From assembly GCA_014529385.2 (NCBI GenBank), contig CM043963.1, forward strand, positions 68,371,912 through 68,435,911: a stretch of DNA of 64,000 bases, read 5' to 3'. The notes under the pieces are model-generated. The model made no database searches and was not told where the DNA came from. It worked only from the letters and a program-made list of their open reading frames with translations. This document shows positions 11,710 through 22,939 of the stretch, one piece after another. Source of the DNA: Adiantum capillus-veneris. Lineage: Eukaryota; Streptophyta; Polypodiopsida; Polypodiales; Pteridaceae. The number at the start of each line of letters is the position of its first letter. Position 1 is the first letter of the stretch. Position numbers and translations under genes: made by a program.

Positions 11710-13771
11710 TGAGATGAGCAGCTGGTACAGTAATGCACATGGCACTATTGGGGCTGATGTAAAAGATGATGTGGTTGTACAAAATGTGAGGCCACAGTCA
11801 CAGGTTTTGAGTGGACCACAAGAGTCCTCTTCTCGTGGCTCTGTTGAGAAACCATGGAATGGTAGACTACATACGCAAGTTACTCCACCAACATGTACAG
11901 GGAATGTATCACGAAAAGGAAAGGAAAAGGTTGATGAACCTCCCTTTATGGCTGATGCATCATCAAGTTTTTCACATGTAGACATGGATTCAGATGGTTC
12001 TTAACAAAGTCTTGATGAGGAATTTGAAATTCCGGCTCTCAGGACACCTGGTGTAAGGAAAGTACAAGAAGATGCTAGAGGGCAAAGGAGTGACCCAGGA
12101 CCGCGCAGATCTAATAGAGTCAGAAATCCAGTTCAGAAATTGACTTATGATGCGTATCTAGCGCATCACCAAGCCTACATGGCTAAGGTGATACAGGATG
12201 TGGAGCCCACATGTTTTGAGGATGCAGTTGGAAATGTGCATTGGGATGATGCAATGAATGAAGAGATGGCTGCATTGGAAGCAAACGACACATGGGAGTT
12301 GGTGCCATTGCCAAGTGGCAAGAAAGCTATTGGCTATAAATGGGTGTATAAAACCAAGCATAAGGCTGATGGTAACATTGAGCGTCACAAGCCAAGGCTG
12401 GTCGCAAAGGGTTATGCACAGACGTATGGCATAGACTATGAGGAGACCTTTGCTCCAGTGGCAAAGATGACGACTGTGAGAGTTGTCATAGTAGTGGCTG
12501 CATCTAGAGGATGAATTATGCATCAAATGGATGTAAATAATGCCTTCTTGAATGGTGAGTTGCAAGAGGAAGTGTATATGGATCAGCCACCTGGTTATGT
12601 CGATCCAGGTTACCCATATTATGTATGCAGATTTCTCAAAGCTTTGTATGGTTTGAAGCAGGGCTCTAGAGCATGGTATGACAGGATTGCCAAGTATCTT
12701 GTCAGTATTGGTTTTAGGAGAGCTCATGCTGATCATTCACTCTATGTACGTGAGAGTGATGTGGGGATTGTGGTCATTACCATATATGTAGATGACCTTA
12801 TTATTGTGGGTGACAATGCTATGGAGATTGACCATGTGAAGGGTCTTCTCAAATAGGAGTTTGAAATGAAAGATTTGGGCGAGTTACGCTACTTTCTTGG
12901 CATTGAGGTGATCAGGAATCCAGAGGGTGTATGGATGTCACAGAGACAGTATGCTTTGGACATGTTGTCAAAGTATGGTATGGCTGATTTTAAGCCAATT
13001 TCTATTCCCTTGGATGTGAATGCAAAGCTGAGTGCAGAGAAGGGTGATGTTGTTGAGGATGTCAATATGTACAGGAAGATGGTGGGTAGTCTAATCTACT
13101 TGACTATCACGAGGCCAGACTTGAGCTACAAAGTAGGCTTGGAGAGTCAGTTCATGCAGCTTCCGAGGAAGCCACATTTGGATGGAGTACGACGCACACT
13201 TAGGTAAGTGCAAGGGACTCTTGACTACGCATTGTTCTATGCAGCAGATGTGCCATTAGCATTGTATGGGTATACAGATGCAGATTGGGCAGGTAGCATT
13301 GTTGATAGGAGATCTACGAGTGGCTTCATGTTCTCTTTTGGGAGTGCTGCTATTACTTGGAGCAGAAAAAAGCAGCCTACGGTTGCTTTATCGAGCACAG
13401 AGGCCGAGTACAGAGGTGCAGCAGTTGCGGCGTGCGAGGTAGCTTGGCTACGCACATTACTTGAGGACTTGGGAGTGCAAGTGGACCAGCAGATTTTCAT
13501 CCATTGTGACAACCTCAGCAGCATGCAGTTGGCTAGGAACCCAGTGTTCCATGCCAGGACCAAACACATAGAGGTCCATTACCACTACGTTCAAGAGCGA
13601 GTGTTGGCGGGCGACATCAACTTGGTCTACGTCAGCATAGAGGAGCACATAGCGGATATCTTTACCAAGGCCCTCAGAGATGAGAAGCTTCGACGTTTCC
13701 GGACTATGCTTGGACTCTACGACATGCAGAGCTTGAGGGGGAGTGTTGAGATGTCGAGCTCTACATCTTGA
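11687..13771 (+). pseudogene. pol: Copia reverse transcriptase and RNase H (four in-frame stops)
   Basis: The frame starts in the integrase C-terminus and linker. It then carries the RT with W-E-L-V-P-L-P and K-W-V-Y-K, followed by K-P-R-L-V-A-K-G-Y. The palm motif Y-V-D-D is at 12785-12796, and RNase H shows YTDADWAG, S-S-T-E-A-E-Y and the C-D-N block. Stops lie near 12002 (TAA), 12512 (TGA), 12854 (TAG) and 13205 (TAA). Between them every copia landmark is preserved, including the terminal TKAL phrase. The frame runs into the first bases of the 3' LTR, as is usual. Confidence 0.9.
13732..13743 (+). other. Polypurine tract of the copia element
   Basis: The purine run GAGGGGGAG ends exactly at the base before the 3' LTR TG. 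This is the plus-strand primer position. Confidence 0.85.
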
Positions 13772-14065
13772 GCTGGCATCCACTACGGGTCTTGGCCGCT
13801 TACGACATTTACTCACTGGCGCGTTAGGTGACCGACACGGAGGATCTCTTCCAGTGATTCTACAGCTGGACTACACTTATAGTGCCAGCGTAGTACGCTT
13901 CTAGTGAGTTCCCACTCAGTGGCCGCATGTACATATGTGCTACTTTTCAGGTTTAGCACTTAGTCATTTTGTACTCTCTTTACTGTAAAGAAGAAGAAGA
14001 AGCTTTCCATCTCTGTGTGCTTTGTGCTTGTCTTGTGTAGCTCTCTTGCATCCTCATTCTTTACA
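13744..14065 (+). repeat. 3' LTR of the copia element
   Basis: 322 bp, aligned base for base with the 5' LTR. The flanking TAAC after 14065 matches TAAC just before 8828. Confidence 0.95.
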
Positions 14066-14284
14066 TAACCATGCCGGTGCGAGAACTAAGAATGTCCATA
14101 AAGGCGTCTAAGCCCTTTCTGCCCGCATACTCGTGCTCGTACGGTGTGGGGTCACGACCATCGACCACTGTTCAAAACATACAAAGAATAGTTATGTTAG
14201 AAATTAAAAGTACAATTATCCATAACTACCAAACCTAAAGGGCAATGCAAAAACACTTACAAGATCGGCCTCAAATGATGCCCA

Positions 14285-15085
14285 CCCATTGCTCCCCAAG
14301 TGGGTAAGCTCCCTGCCTCTACTCACGCTTTGGCTACCTCCTTTTCTTGCTTCCACTTGTCAGAATTCTTGCGCGCTACTCGCTTTGCATTCTTTGGCCA
14401 GCCAATCTGGCTTATTCCACCAATGCTTTGTTGTTGTTTGGACTTCAAACCACTTGTGCTTGTAGTATTCGGGCATTTTCACCTTCATCAAATATTCTTT
14501 GAAGCGCTCATCCCAACTTGACACGGGAAACTTGTCATGCAGCATGCTGATGACTCTGTCTTTTAATTCATTTGGCACTTCACTCTAGGTGTGTAGTATG
14601 TACTGTCAAAACACCTGAGAGCAAAGGCCGCACATGTACGAGATCACCTTCTTGCCGTCGTTATCCAAGATGATGTCACCGCTGATATTGATCGAGTACG
14701 ATAAGCCCTCTTGCCTGTGACGTGTGAACCTGGGTGTCTCAGCAGGGGTCTCAAGTGGTGTATCTAGTGGCGTCTCGATGGGGGTACAAACGACAGGTGC
14801 CTCCACTGGAGTCTGGGCCTCAAAGCGAGGAGTGTCGACTAGGGTGACTCTTGGAGGAGTAGCGATTGGTGTGTAGCCAGGAACGGCCGATAGCCATGCA
14901 AAACCTGGAGTAGATGGCAATGTTGTGGCTAGTGTGGGGGTAGGCAAAGAAGGGAAAGGTAAGGAGCCTCGTTGACTATGAGGCAGTGTCGAAGCATCAA
15001 TGGCGGAATCTCCACAGCAACCGCCACCGCCACCACTAGAACATTGGTGCCTAGAAGAGTGTGTAGATCGTCTCGTTGACATCAA
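14285..15085 (-). pseudogene. Plant DNA-transposon transposase piece (Transposase_24-like)
   Basis: The minus-strand ORF 15085-14606 begins with low-complexity Ser/Gly and Thr-Pro repeats. It then reads D-I-I-L-D-N-D-G-K-K and G-L-C-S-Q-V-F. After a break, ORF 14578-14360 continues VPNELKDRVISMLHDKF, a W/Y/K-rich stretch and KPDWLAKECKA. This sequence of features matches the conserved C-terminal domain of plant Ptta/En/Spm transposases as I know it: a KF domain, then a YK..W stretch, then the KP-W segment. At least two stops or frameshifts separate the pieces. Assignment rests on pattern memory only. Confidence 0.45.
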
Positions 15086-15418
15086 ACTCTCGAGCGCACT
15101 AAGTGCTCAAAATGGAGGGAGACGGTGAAGGAGTGAAATGACGGGACGATGCTCCAAAGCGATGACTCTCCTTCTACCACCTCCTCTGCTAGGGTGACAA
15201 GGAAGAAAGAAATTGATCATCATCCATACCTGCATTAAATACACAAACATTAAATCTTAATGATGAATGGAGAAGAAAAACTGATCAATTTATAATTTGA
15301 TTAAACAAAATTTAAATTTCTCAAGTATAGCATATAGACAAGAATGCAAAAAACTCCACATGAATACAATATATATTATAAAAAGGAGCAAAATTGCTCA
15401 AATACAATGTTTATGGCT

Positions 15419-15622
15419 TTAAGAGGTCTCTCTCTCATCCTCGCATAACTCAGCATAACTCCCTATGTCTATATAAAGGTCTCCATTTAGGAAGATTTCC
15501 TCTGTTTCATTTTGTAGATCCTTTGCATGCATCCCATAGAGAGTAGCAATGCCAGCAGGCTCGTCTTGTACTACCTCAAAAGATTCCAACTTAGCATCCT
15601 CTCCGATGTCCATTGATGCCAC
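15419..15622 (-). pseudogene. Small acidic ORF, possible further exon of the transposon remnant
   Basis: 67 codons, Glu/Asp-rich. It begins near a possible donor and lies upstream, on the same strand, of the transposase-like ORFs. Nothing identifies it. It is listed only because its composition is coding-like and its position fits an upstream exon of the same decayed element. Confidence 0.25.
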
Positions 15623-15660
15623 TGTCGTTCCGTGGCACGTACATAGTGTGAAATAAAAAC

Positions 15661-16899
15661 ATTCACCTCACTTTTGACACTTCTCAATGCATGGAAAGAA
15701 AAACAATAATGTACATATCGTGATATGTGCTAAAGCGGCTACTGCGGTTGCTATCATGTACATACCTATCCGGGGAGTCGTGGCCCTGGATGTGGCTCAT
15801 TTGCGTGCTTTTTCACTTGATAAGATGCCTAATTTCGATTGAAAATGTACATATTCCAAGTGTTTCATGGTGGAACACTCATCTCGCCTACAAAGACTGA
15901 TGCGGACAAAAAATGTCAAAAATAACAGCTAACAGGCGCCGTTGCAGAATTGCATGGAAAGTGACTCAAAATGGTATATGGATGAAAAATAATGCTTATC
16001 TATGCTTTTTATGCTTATGCAAGTGATCCCACAAATTCAGGGATTTTCTTGACTCCGTTTGGGATTTTTCACATAAAAAATGACATTTTTTGGGTAAAAA
16101 ATGACCTGAAAATGGCCTAGTTTTGATCCATAGTGGCAAAATGGCCCACAGCAGCTCATATTGCCGTGGGGAACAAAGATAAGGGAGTTTTTTACAAAAA
16201 AAAACCAGAAATTTTTCTCTGCTATTCAATAGCTTCCATGGTTGCCCAATCTATGTGTGTTGCAGTCCCGCCTCTTCGCAATCTTGTATCTGAGCTTTTG
16301 AGGGAGTGAATTAGGGTTTCCCCTTATCAAAATGGTGTGTGGGTTTCAATTTAGAAGCTCTTAAATCTCTGAAAACTCAGCAAATGGTCGCCGTGAAGGT
16401 GGAAGCTCGTGTGTTCGTTTCAACTGTTTGATGCTACGACTATGTAATTGGGGGCGAGGCTACATGATACCACCAAAGAGGTTTGGGTTTTGATTGAGAA
16501 TTGTGTTTGTATGAGCATTGAGGTTTTATGTCTGAACATTTAATGTTCCTAATTGATCTATAAAGTAAAATTGGATGTGATTTGATGGTCCTTTCATCAT
16601 AATCTTGACTACCAAAACAAGCACGTTCCAAGCACAATAGCAAAGAGGGTTTGTGACATTTTTTTCACGAACGCTCTTAGAGTTCAAACCATCTTTAGGA
16701 AGAGGGTTGGTGATTCTACATAAATGCTTTTTCATAAATTTTTTGTGACTCTCATCAAGAACTCTCACAGTCATAGGTTCCGCACCTTCCCAGCTAGACC
16801 GCACACATTCCGACATTTCTGGTGAACCCGATGCGAAGTTGCTGGGGTGGGAGTTTGTGAATTGATCTAGACACTTTGTTAACCATGGAGAAAAATCAA
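15661..16899. other. No feature recognised
   Basis: AT-rich sequence with short overlapping minus-strand ORFs of no recognisable similarity. Homopolymer runs occur near 16075-16095 and 16195-16205. It is probably decayed leader or LTR DNA of the Ty3/gypsy fragment that follows. Confidence 0.3.
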
Positions 16900-16902
16900 G
16901 AG

Positions 16903-17450
16903 ACACAACAATAGTGCTCTATTTCCTACTATTAGTGAGAAGCAGCCAAAACCTTCTATTGTAGCTTCTAAGGATGATGGGTCTATGCTTGAAGAACTTG
17001 TGAAGGACATACATGAGCTGAAATTAAAGCTAGCAAGTCTTGAAGAAAAGGGGTACGTCTGGACAGTCATCAAGTCAAAGACCTCAAAACAGAGAGGGAT
17101 TTGTAAATAGGTGCATCTGGTGTGACAACCCAGACCATCCAAGAAGGGACTGTGAAAGATTCAAAGATGCCTTGGGTAAAGATCTTGTCTTCTTCAAAGA
17201 AGGGAAGATACATCTTAGTGAAACAGGGAAGCCCTTCGCGACCAACTTTGGCAAAGGAGGGATGAAAAAGCTAGTTGAGGACATGGAAACCAGTCATGCT
17301 ATCTCAATGGTTAAAGCAGCAGCATTTGGCTTAAAGGCTGGTCCAGTCATGATCAAAGGGTCAAAATATATTGAAGACGTGAGTGAGGATGGTAAAGATG
17401 TCTGGCCATCGGCGATGGAGTTAGCTATGAAGGGAAAGTTGACTAAATAA
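16903..17450 (+). pseudogene. gag: Gypsy gag C-terminus with CCHC zinc knuckle
   Basis: A Glu/Lys-rich helical stretch (about 16960-17055) and, after a one-base frame change near 17050, an ORF of 136 codons. Its zinc knuckle reads C-I-W-C-x4-H-x4-C (about 17114-17155). After the knuckle come VFFKEGKIHL and a Lys-rich end that stops at 17448. The start of gag is not recognisable. Confidence 0.7.
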
Positions 17451-17586
17451 GTGTTACATGAAGCAGGAGATTGTATCCGTCTTGAGACTGGGTGGAATGA
17501 ACCTGTAGATGCTTTGTCAGTGCATGCCTACATTGCAAAGTGCTGAGGAAACAAGGCACTTTTTGAAGAAAAACGTAGGAGAGAAA

Positions 17587-18400
17587 ATGGGAATGCAAGT
17601 TTGGGGTGCCATTGGAGCTACTTTTAGATAAGAGGCCAGGATTTAGAGCTAAACTACTAGACTTTTTATGCGCAAAGATGAAGATTAGGCACCAGCATAC
17701 CACTCCTTATTACCCACAATGTAATGGCTTAAATGAAAGATTCAATTGTGAGTTGGTACAAATTCTTTCAAAAGTGACAGAGCACCAAGGAAAGAATTGG
17801 GATTTGGAATTTCCTAGTGCATTATGGGCTTACCGTACTTTGGTAAAGATAGGTACAGTGTTTACTCCATTTCATTTGGTATATGGAAAGGAAGCACTAT
17901 TGTCTGTGGAAGTAGAGTTGCCTGTAGTCAAGATGTTAGAAAAGTTGCTTGGGCCGCCTAGTGATGCGTTCAAAGAGAGGCTCTTACAATTACACGAGCT
18001 TCAACTGGATAGGATGAGTGCATTGGAACATTATGGGCAAATGCAGGATAAGGCTTTAGCAAAGATAAATGAAAAGGTCAAAAGTAAGGGTATCAAGAAG
18101 CATGACTTGGTTTTGTGCTACAACAGTAAGCTGGACAACACCTTCCAAAAGAAGTTTCAAATTAAGTGGGAAGGCCCTTTCAAGGTAGTGGAGTGTTTTC
18201 CAAATGGTACATATCAGCTGGCTAGCCTGGATGGGATTCTACATAAGTCACGGGTAAATGGCTTGCGTCTTAAATTGTATCATGCTAGACTAATGATGGT
18301 GGAGCAAGATGAGTTGTCTGTGGAGCAAGTAATGTTGGTGAGGGATGAGGAGACTTGTGACGCGGCAAGTCTCATATCTCTTTTTGCTGATCATGAATGA
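17587..18400 (+). pseudogene. pol: Gypsy integrase C-terminal half
   Basis: The frame enters the catalytic core after the second Asp with F-G-V-P-L-E-L-L-L-D. It then has the catalytic Glu region (Y-Y-P-Q-C-N-G-L-N-E-R-F) and WAYRT followed by TPFHLVYGKEA. The C-terminal DNA-binding domain carries KWEGPFKV and N-G-T-Y-Q-L. It is uninterrupted for 264 codons to TGA 18400, so this half has decayed little since the deletion. The first catalytic Asp and HHCC domain are missing. Confidence 0.85.
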
Positions 18401-19480
18401 TCTAGCAGGCTAGGGGATGGGAAAATTATGTTATCAGTTTTTTGGAAGAAGTGATTGCACATATGTACATACACCTGCATGGTGCATCAAATAAAGGATT
18501 GCCCATTTTCCAATGCCATGTGATTACGTGGGGCCCACATGTGTACAGGTAGGGCAGCATGTACATAGTGCATCGATTTTCACTATCACCAGTACCAGTG
18601 TGTTTTTTCTATAATAATGAGGAGTTGGTAGCGCATAAAAATTCTCAAGGAATCTATCCGTGGGCCGATGCCATGAGGTAAGTAGGTGTGTCAGATGGCA
18701 TCTAGTGGCTTCAGGAGGTCAAATGGGGTCAATACTTGCCGTGGATAAGTACGGACAGAATGTGGGTGTTTTCTTGCGATGATTATATAGAAAGTTCATC
18801 ATGAGGACCATATTTTGGGGTCACTTCATGTGGTGACGAGATGCATTATTGGAAAAAGTTGAGGGCCAATTGTGCGGATGGATGCAGCAGGGTGACATTG
18901 CGAGGCAACTTTTTGGCCTGTTCGGGGTCTGTTTGAGGTCAACTAAAAGACCAAAGGTGCCCAAGTAATAAAGCTAAGTGTGGGAACTGAAAAACCTGAG
19001 AGAAGACCAGAAAAAACGTGGAGAGAAGAGGAAGAACAACCGCAAGTGAGTTTTTGCCGTTTTTGGAGCCTGTTTTGGCCATAAACTGCTCATTTGAGGT
19101 CGGATTTGAGCACTGTGACATTGTAGACTGGGGTTTTGGGCCGTTTTGGACGCGATGGCATTGTGCATTTTTCCAAATTACTCACTATTTTTCTAATGTT
19201 TTGGCCGTGTAAGTTTCTCTTATGAGTGAAGCTTCTGGTCCAATTTGTGATTGTATCTGGAATATTTTACCCGTATTGTGTGAGCTATTTGCCCCATTGG
19301 TGTTGGCCCAAGCTCAATTGTATATAAACATAAAAAATTCTCTTCTTTTGAGCTGAGTTTTTTGGGTGTGTGTGTGTGTGTCTCTATGTGTGGAGTGGAC
19401 AAATGGATAGTCTCTCTCATGTCACTCCATCGGTGTGTTCACTGTCTCGACCAGGTGGGTTTTGTAAGCTGAGTGGTGCC
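18401..19480. other. Non-coding; possible 3' end of the gypsy fragment
   Basis: A purine-rich AGGCTAGGGGATGGG just after the integrase stop (18408-18422) could be a polypurine tract. What follows is LTR-like in style, with repeated GTACATA motifs and GGGGCCCACATG, but there is no second copy to prove it. A TGTG run sits at 19366-19381. Confidence 0.3.
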
Positions 19481-19483
19481 CCA

Positions 19484-19485
<2 letters not shown>

Positions 19486-19535
<50 letters not shown>
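19486..19535 (+). repeat. (TG)n microsatellite
   Basis: About 24 uninterrupted TG units. Confidence 0.95.
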
Positions 19536-19537
<2 letters not shown>

Positions 19538-20471
19538 CATCCCAAGAGTGTGTGTCCGGGTCATTACAGAGGTGTTGTGTGTGTTTCCATCCCGCTCACA
19601 ACATGTTGAGCTTGAAATCTCAACAACAACTGGAAGAATGAATCCACCCTATCTGGGGAGTATAACATTAAAGGAGGAGACATGAAAGATGATAAAAGAG
19701 AGATTTAACATATGGGACCCCTTCACCATTTGGAAAGTAGAAATGAGAGACCAGATTAACCCTAAAGGGGTGATCTGGGACAATGGAAGACCTTTTCTTT
19801 CCATCCCCTGATACCTCCCATCCCCTTCCATCCATTGAAGCTTAATAATAGATGTGGGTAAGATAGGACATAAAACAATCTATACTATATATGAAGCAAT
19901 GAAGGAGAGACCCTCCATGTGTCACTCACTCCTTCACTTAAAAGAAAACCTCTCTAAAATGCAAAAGGGTTGTAAGAATTAACAAGCAGCTTCTCAGCTT
20001 TTGTTTGAATGTAAAATCAAGAGAATTTCCTTTTCTTTAGTAGTAGAAAGTGTTTTAGTAATAGAAAGTCAAAGACTTCCTACTCTAAATAGAAAAATGT
20101 ATTGTTTAAATGCACATAAAAAAAAGGAGATAAATTTAGTGGAGATTTTATTATTTAATGAAAATTTAAATTTTGAAGATATATTTGGTTTTATCTTTTC
20201 AAGAGGTTTTTTTCAAGACCAATATTGATTTTAAAAAAATAAAGTTTTTATTTCTTTAAAGAGATTGGAAAAAAAAAAGTTTGTGTGGTGTCGGCTTGGG
20301 GTAGTTTCACTTTGAGAAATACATGCAAATGAAGAAGTAGTTATCCATGTTATTGACCATGAATATGAGAGAGAATATGAGAGAGAGAGAGAGAGAGAGA
20401 TATATTTTCCTTTCAAGCTCATAGGGCTCCGTCTCACCAAGGACACCCTTCAAGCCCTTCAAATTTTTCGC

Positions 20472-20495
20472 GGGGGGGGGGGGGGGGGGGGGGGG
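20472..20495 (+). repeat. G24 homopolymer
   Basis: Twenty-four consecutive G residues after TCGC. The length should be treated with caution because such runs are error-prone in sequencing. Confidence 0.85.
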
Positions 20496-20517
20496 TCACT
20501 TAATATTTATGCGACTA

Positions 20518-20674
20518 TCACGTGAGTACATCAGAAGGTGTTATTAATTTTTTTCTCACATTTTTACATACAGAAGGGTACCATAAGATGTAATTGGAAA
20601 AAAAATTATTGATTGAATTATTTGTCAAAAATTCACAGATAAGGAGTTTAAAAATAGTCCTTGAATGCACGTGA
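20518..20674. mobile_element. MITE-like element, family 1 copy A (157 bp)
   Basis: The ends are TCACGTGAG and GCACGTGA (TIR core TCACGTG), flanked on both sides by TA. It aligns end to end with 30511-30661. Shared blocks are GAAG-TG-TTATTAA near the left end, TACATACAGA(A)GGG in the middle and TTGAA(T/C)GCACGTGATA at the right end. Size, short TIRs and the TA flank fit a non-autonomous Tc1/mariner-like or similar element. There is no coding capacity. Confidence 0.6.
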
Positions 20675-21281
20675 TATACAAAACTTATATATGGTGACTC
20701 CCGAATCAATTTTCCAAGATAATACGGTTTTATTTGAGTAATAGTGTATTTTTAAAAGGGTCGCTAACGTTTTTCACCCATAGAAAATAAATAAAATGCC
20801 CAACAAAAAGCAATTGTCACATTGGTACCCAAATAGGGAGAGAGATTTCCCAATTGACGTACATTTTACCAGTTCTTGGATATTTTGTACTTTTTATTTT
20901 TAAGAGTTAAACCATGGGCCATGCTTAAAAATCAATAAATTCTCTAAATTTTGATAGGCAAATGTGTGTATCAAAAATCAGCCACACACACACACAGAAA
21001 TGTTTTAGCGTCCAATGAATGATGAAACAAGCAGAAGGAAGAAGAGGAGAAAGAGAGAAGAAAATGTTTAAGGGTGTAAGAACAATCTAAAAAGACGTTA
21101 AGGTTACAAAGCAAGTCTTTAACACTTGAATATCTATGGGAAGGAAGGGGGGAGAGAGAGAGAGAGAAAGAAGAAGAGAAAGAATAATAATAATAAAATA
21201 AATTAATCCCTTAGAAACAATCTTGGAAGATATATCTAGCAACTTGGGTGAGAATAAAGTTATTTTTGTTTCATCTTTTAA

Positions 21282-21377
<96 letters not shown>

Positions 21378-21402
21378 TGCGCGCGCACGCACACACACAC
21401 AC
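21282..21402 (+). repeat. Compound (CT)n-(CA)n microsatellite
   Basis: About 25 CT units run directly into about 20 CA units at 21334-21374. A GTGTGCGCGCGCAC palindromic interruption and further CA follow. Confidence 0.95.
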
Positions 21403-21489
21403 GTCTTGAAAAAAGAAGAATTTAAAATGTTGTAGAAGCCATCCAATGAGATCTCAAAGATCTATTCGATGGTTTGAAGGTCAAGACCT

Positions 21490-21490
<1 letters not shown>

Positions 21491-21542
<52 letters not shown>
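21491..21542 (+). repeat. (GA)n microsatellite
   Basis: About 25 uninterrupted GA units. Confidence 0.95.
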
Positions 21543-21545
<3 letters not shown>

Positions 21546-21733
21546 CCAATCATAGTCATCTATACTTTTCTTTACATAGATTGAGAAAAAAGAATTTTCT
21601 CATCCTTTTCATGCATTGACTTAAGGTCATCACTTTAACCACAGTGCCAATTTGGCAACTACTATACCACAAAGCCAAGCCGTATGTGTATGCACACATT
21701 AGCTCCATGCAAATTGCTATCCATCTAATACAC

Positions 21734-21734
21734 G

Positions 21735-21770
<36 letters not shown>

Positions 21771-21782
21771 GCGGGGGGGGGG
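21734..21782 (+). repeat. (TG)n followed by a G-run
   Basis: TG units to about 21770, then GGC and a run of about 11 G residues. Confidence 0.9.
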
Positions 21783-22645
21783 GGCACGAAAGAATATGTA
21801 TGTACATATCTTTATACATATATGTATATATGTAGTATGTATATGTATGTGTGTGTGTGTAGTCAAGTAGGGTATGATGCTTATATTCTCGAATTTTCAA
21901 GGAACCTAATGTGTACACAAAAAGAGGTTGTCCTACATAGCCTCAATGTCCAATTGCTTATTTAATAGAGCAACGATTAAGCCGAACGGTTGGTACAATA
22001 TACATTGTGTGTAAGGAAATAGGCTAAAGCTGGTTGAATACAATCTTCTCTCTCAATGAGGAATATGCTTTTGTAAGTAGAGGATAGAGATAGATAGAGA
22101 TCAATGGCATGCATGATTTTAGTCTCATGGTCTCAATTTTACACCACGTCCTTCACTTTAGCATAATGGTCAAACTCCTATAAAAATAAACAATTGAGCA
22201 ACCTTACTTTGCTTTCGTTTCTATCACATTTTAAGATCCAAATGATGTGAAAATGTACATGAACAAATAGTGTGCACCTTATCATACTAAGTTTCTTACG
22301 TCTTGTTGTGATTAGGTGATGATGTAAACCATTACCATGCTTGTGAAAATAGATAGAGATCAAAGAGAAGCATCTAGAGAGCATCATAGATGTAATCACA
22401 TTCTTAATATTCAAAGAACGTCAACTCATCTCTTTGAAACATGAAGCTTTTTTGGTACATTGGAAACTATGAGCCCTTATATTTTCAGAACTCTAGTCTT
22501 AGACATGAAAAGTTTTATAATTACACATTGTAGCAATTATGGTCCTTCACCTTTAAAACCTGATGGCTTACCTAGTTTGTACTTCTTGACTTGGTAGCAC
22601 TTTTGTCAACTCTAGGTAGACCAAGGGAAAGATGGTCTTCCTGCC

Positions 22646-22933
22646 GGGTGAAAGCATGTTAACCTGTCGCGCTTTTTGTGCTAGTTAGCAGTTTCAAGTT
22701 AGCACATCTTCAAAAAGTTGGGCGTCCGGTAAATTTTTTACAAATAATATCAAAATTTGTCGGAGGTTGTACATTTGGATTCCTTGTTTCAAGTGCTTTC
22801 TATTGATATATCATATGTCATAGATCTTGGAGATGTAGCTCAAGTTATTGTACTAGTTAGCATATGTCAAAATTGTGCTAGTTAGTATTGTCCGGAACAT
22901 GAAAAAGCATGACAGGTTAACATGCTTTCACCC
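22646..22933. mobile_element. 288-bp MITE-like element with long terminal inverted repeats
   Basis: The left end, GGGTGAAAGCATGTTAACC and the next four bases, is the exact reverse complement of the right end. That gives 23 matching bases, then two mismatches and seven more matches. TGCC lies just outside both ends (22642-22645 and 22934-22937), a possible 4-bp target duplication. Internally, a short motif (G/T)ACTAGTTAG or GCTAGTTAG recurs three times. There is no ORF. The superfamily cannot be told from this copy. Confidence 0.75.
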
Positions 22934-22939
22934 TGCCAT

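Larger units (their letters stand above)
8828..14065 (+). mobile_element. Complete but mutated Ty1/copia retrotransposon
   Basis: The element is bounded by 322-bp LTRs (8828-9149 and 13744-14065), both starting TG and ending CA. A primer-binding site TGGTATCAGAGC directly follows the 5' LTR and a polypurine tract AGGGGGAG precedes the 3' LTR. TAAC occurs immediately outside both ends as a short target duplication. Internal order is gag, protease, integrase, RT, RNase H, the copia order. The LTRs differ at about ten positions by eye. Insertion is therefore fairly recent, but the ORF already carries several stops and frameshifts. It landed inside the minus-strand transposon gene. Confidence 0.95.
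8682..15660 (-). mobile_element. Remnant of an En/Spm-like (Transposase_24-type) DNA transposon, split by a copia insertion
   Basis: The outer parts (8682-8827 and 14066-15660) read as one minus-strand gene once the nested copia element is removed. An exon at 14066-14165 has an open frame (VDGRDPTPYEHEYAGRKG...). It ends at the copia insertion point in a donor-like GTTAGT. On the far side the minus strand has an acceptor-like TTTTTTTGCAG (complement near 8730-8742) followed by an open frame. Downstream coding pieces resemble the plant Ptta/En/Spm transposase C-terminal domain. No terminal inverted repeats or CACTA ends were recognised, so the outer limits are approximate. Confidence 0.45.
16900..18400 (+). 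mobile_element. Internally deleted Ty3/gypsy fragment: gag tail joined to integrase C-terminal half
   Basis: A gag C-terminus with zinc knuckle (to 17450) is followed within about 140 bp by the second half of an integrase (17587-18400). Protease, reverse transcriptase, RNase H and the integrase N-terminus, normally 2-3 kb, are missing. The integrase tail (G-P-F-K-V-V, NGTYQLASLDG, S-R-V-N-G-L-R-L-K-L-Y) resembles that of the Tat-type element at 24.7-33.8 kb rather than the chromovirus at 2.6-7.5 kb. No LTRs were found. Confidence 0.75.

Noticed and set aside
10447-13207. RNA editing (U to C, common in fern organelles) restoring the stops
   Set aside because: The element is nuclear and the known editing acts in plastids and mitochondria, so decay is simpler.
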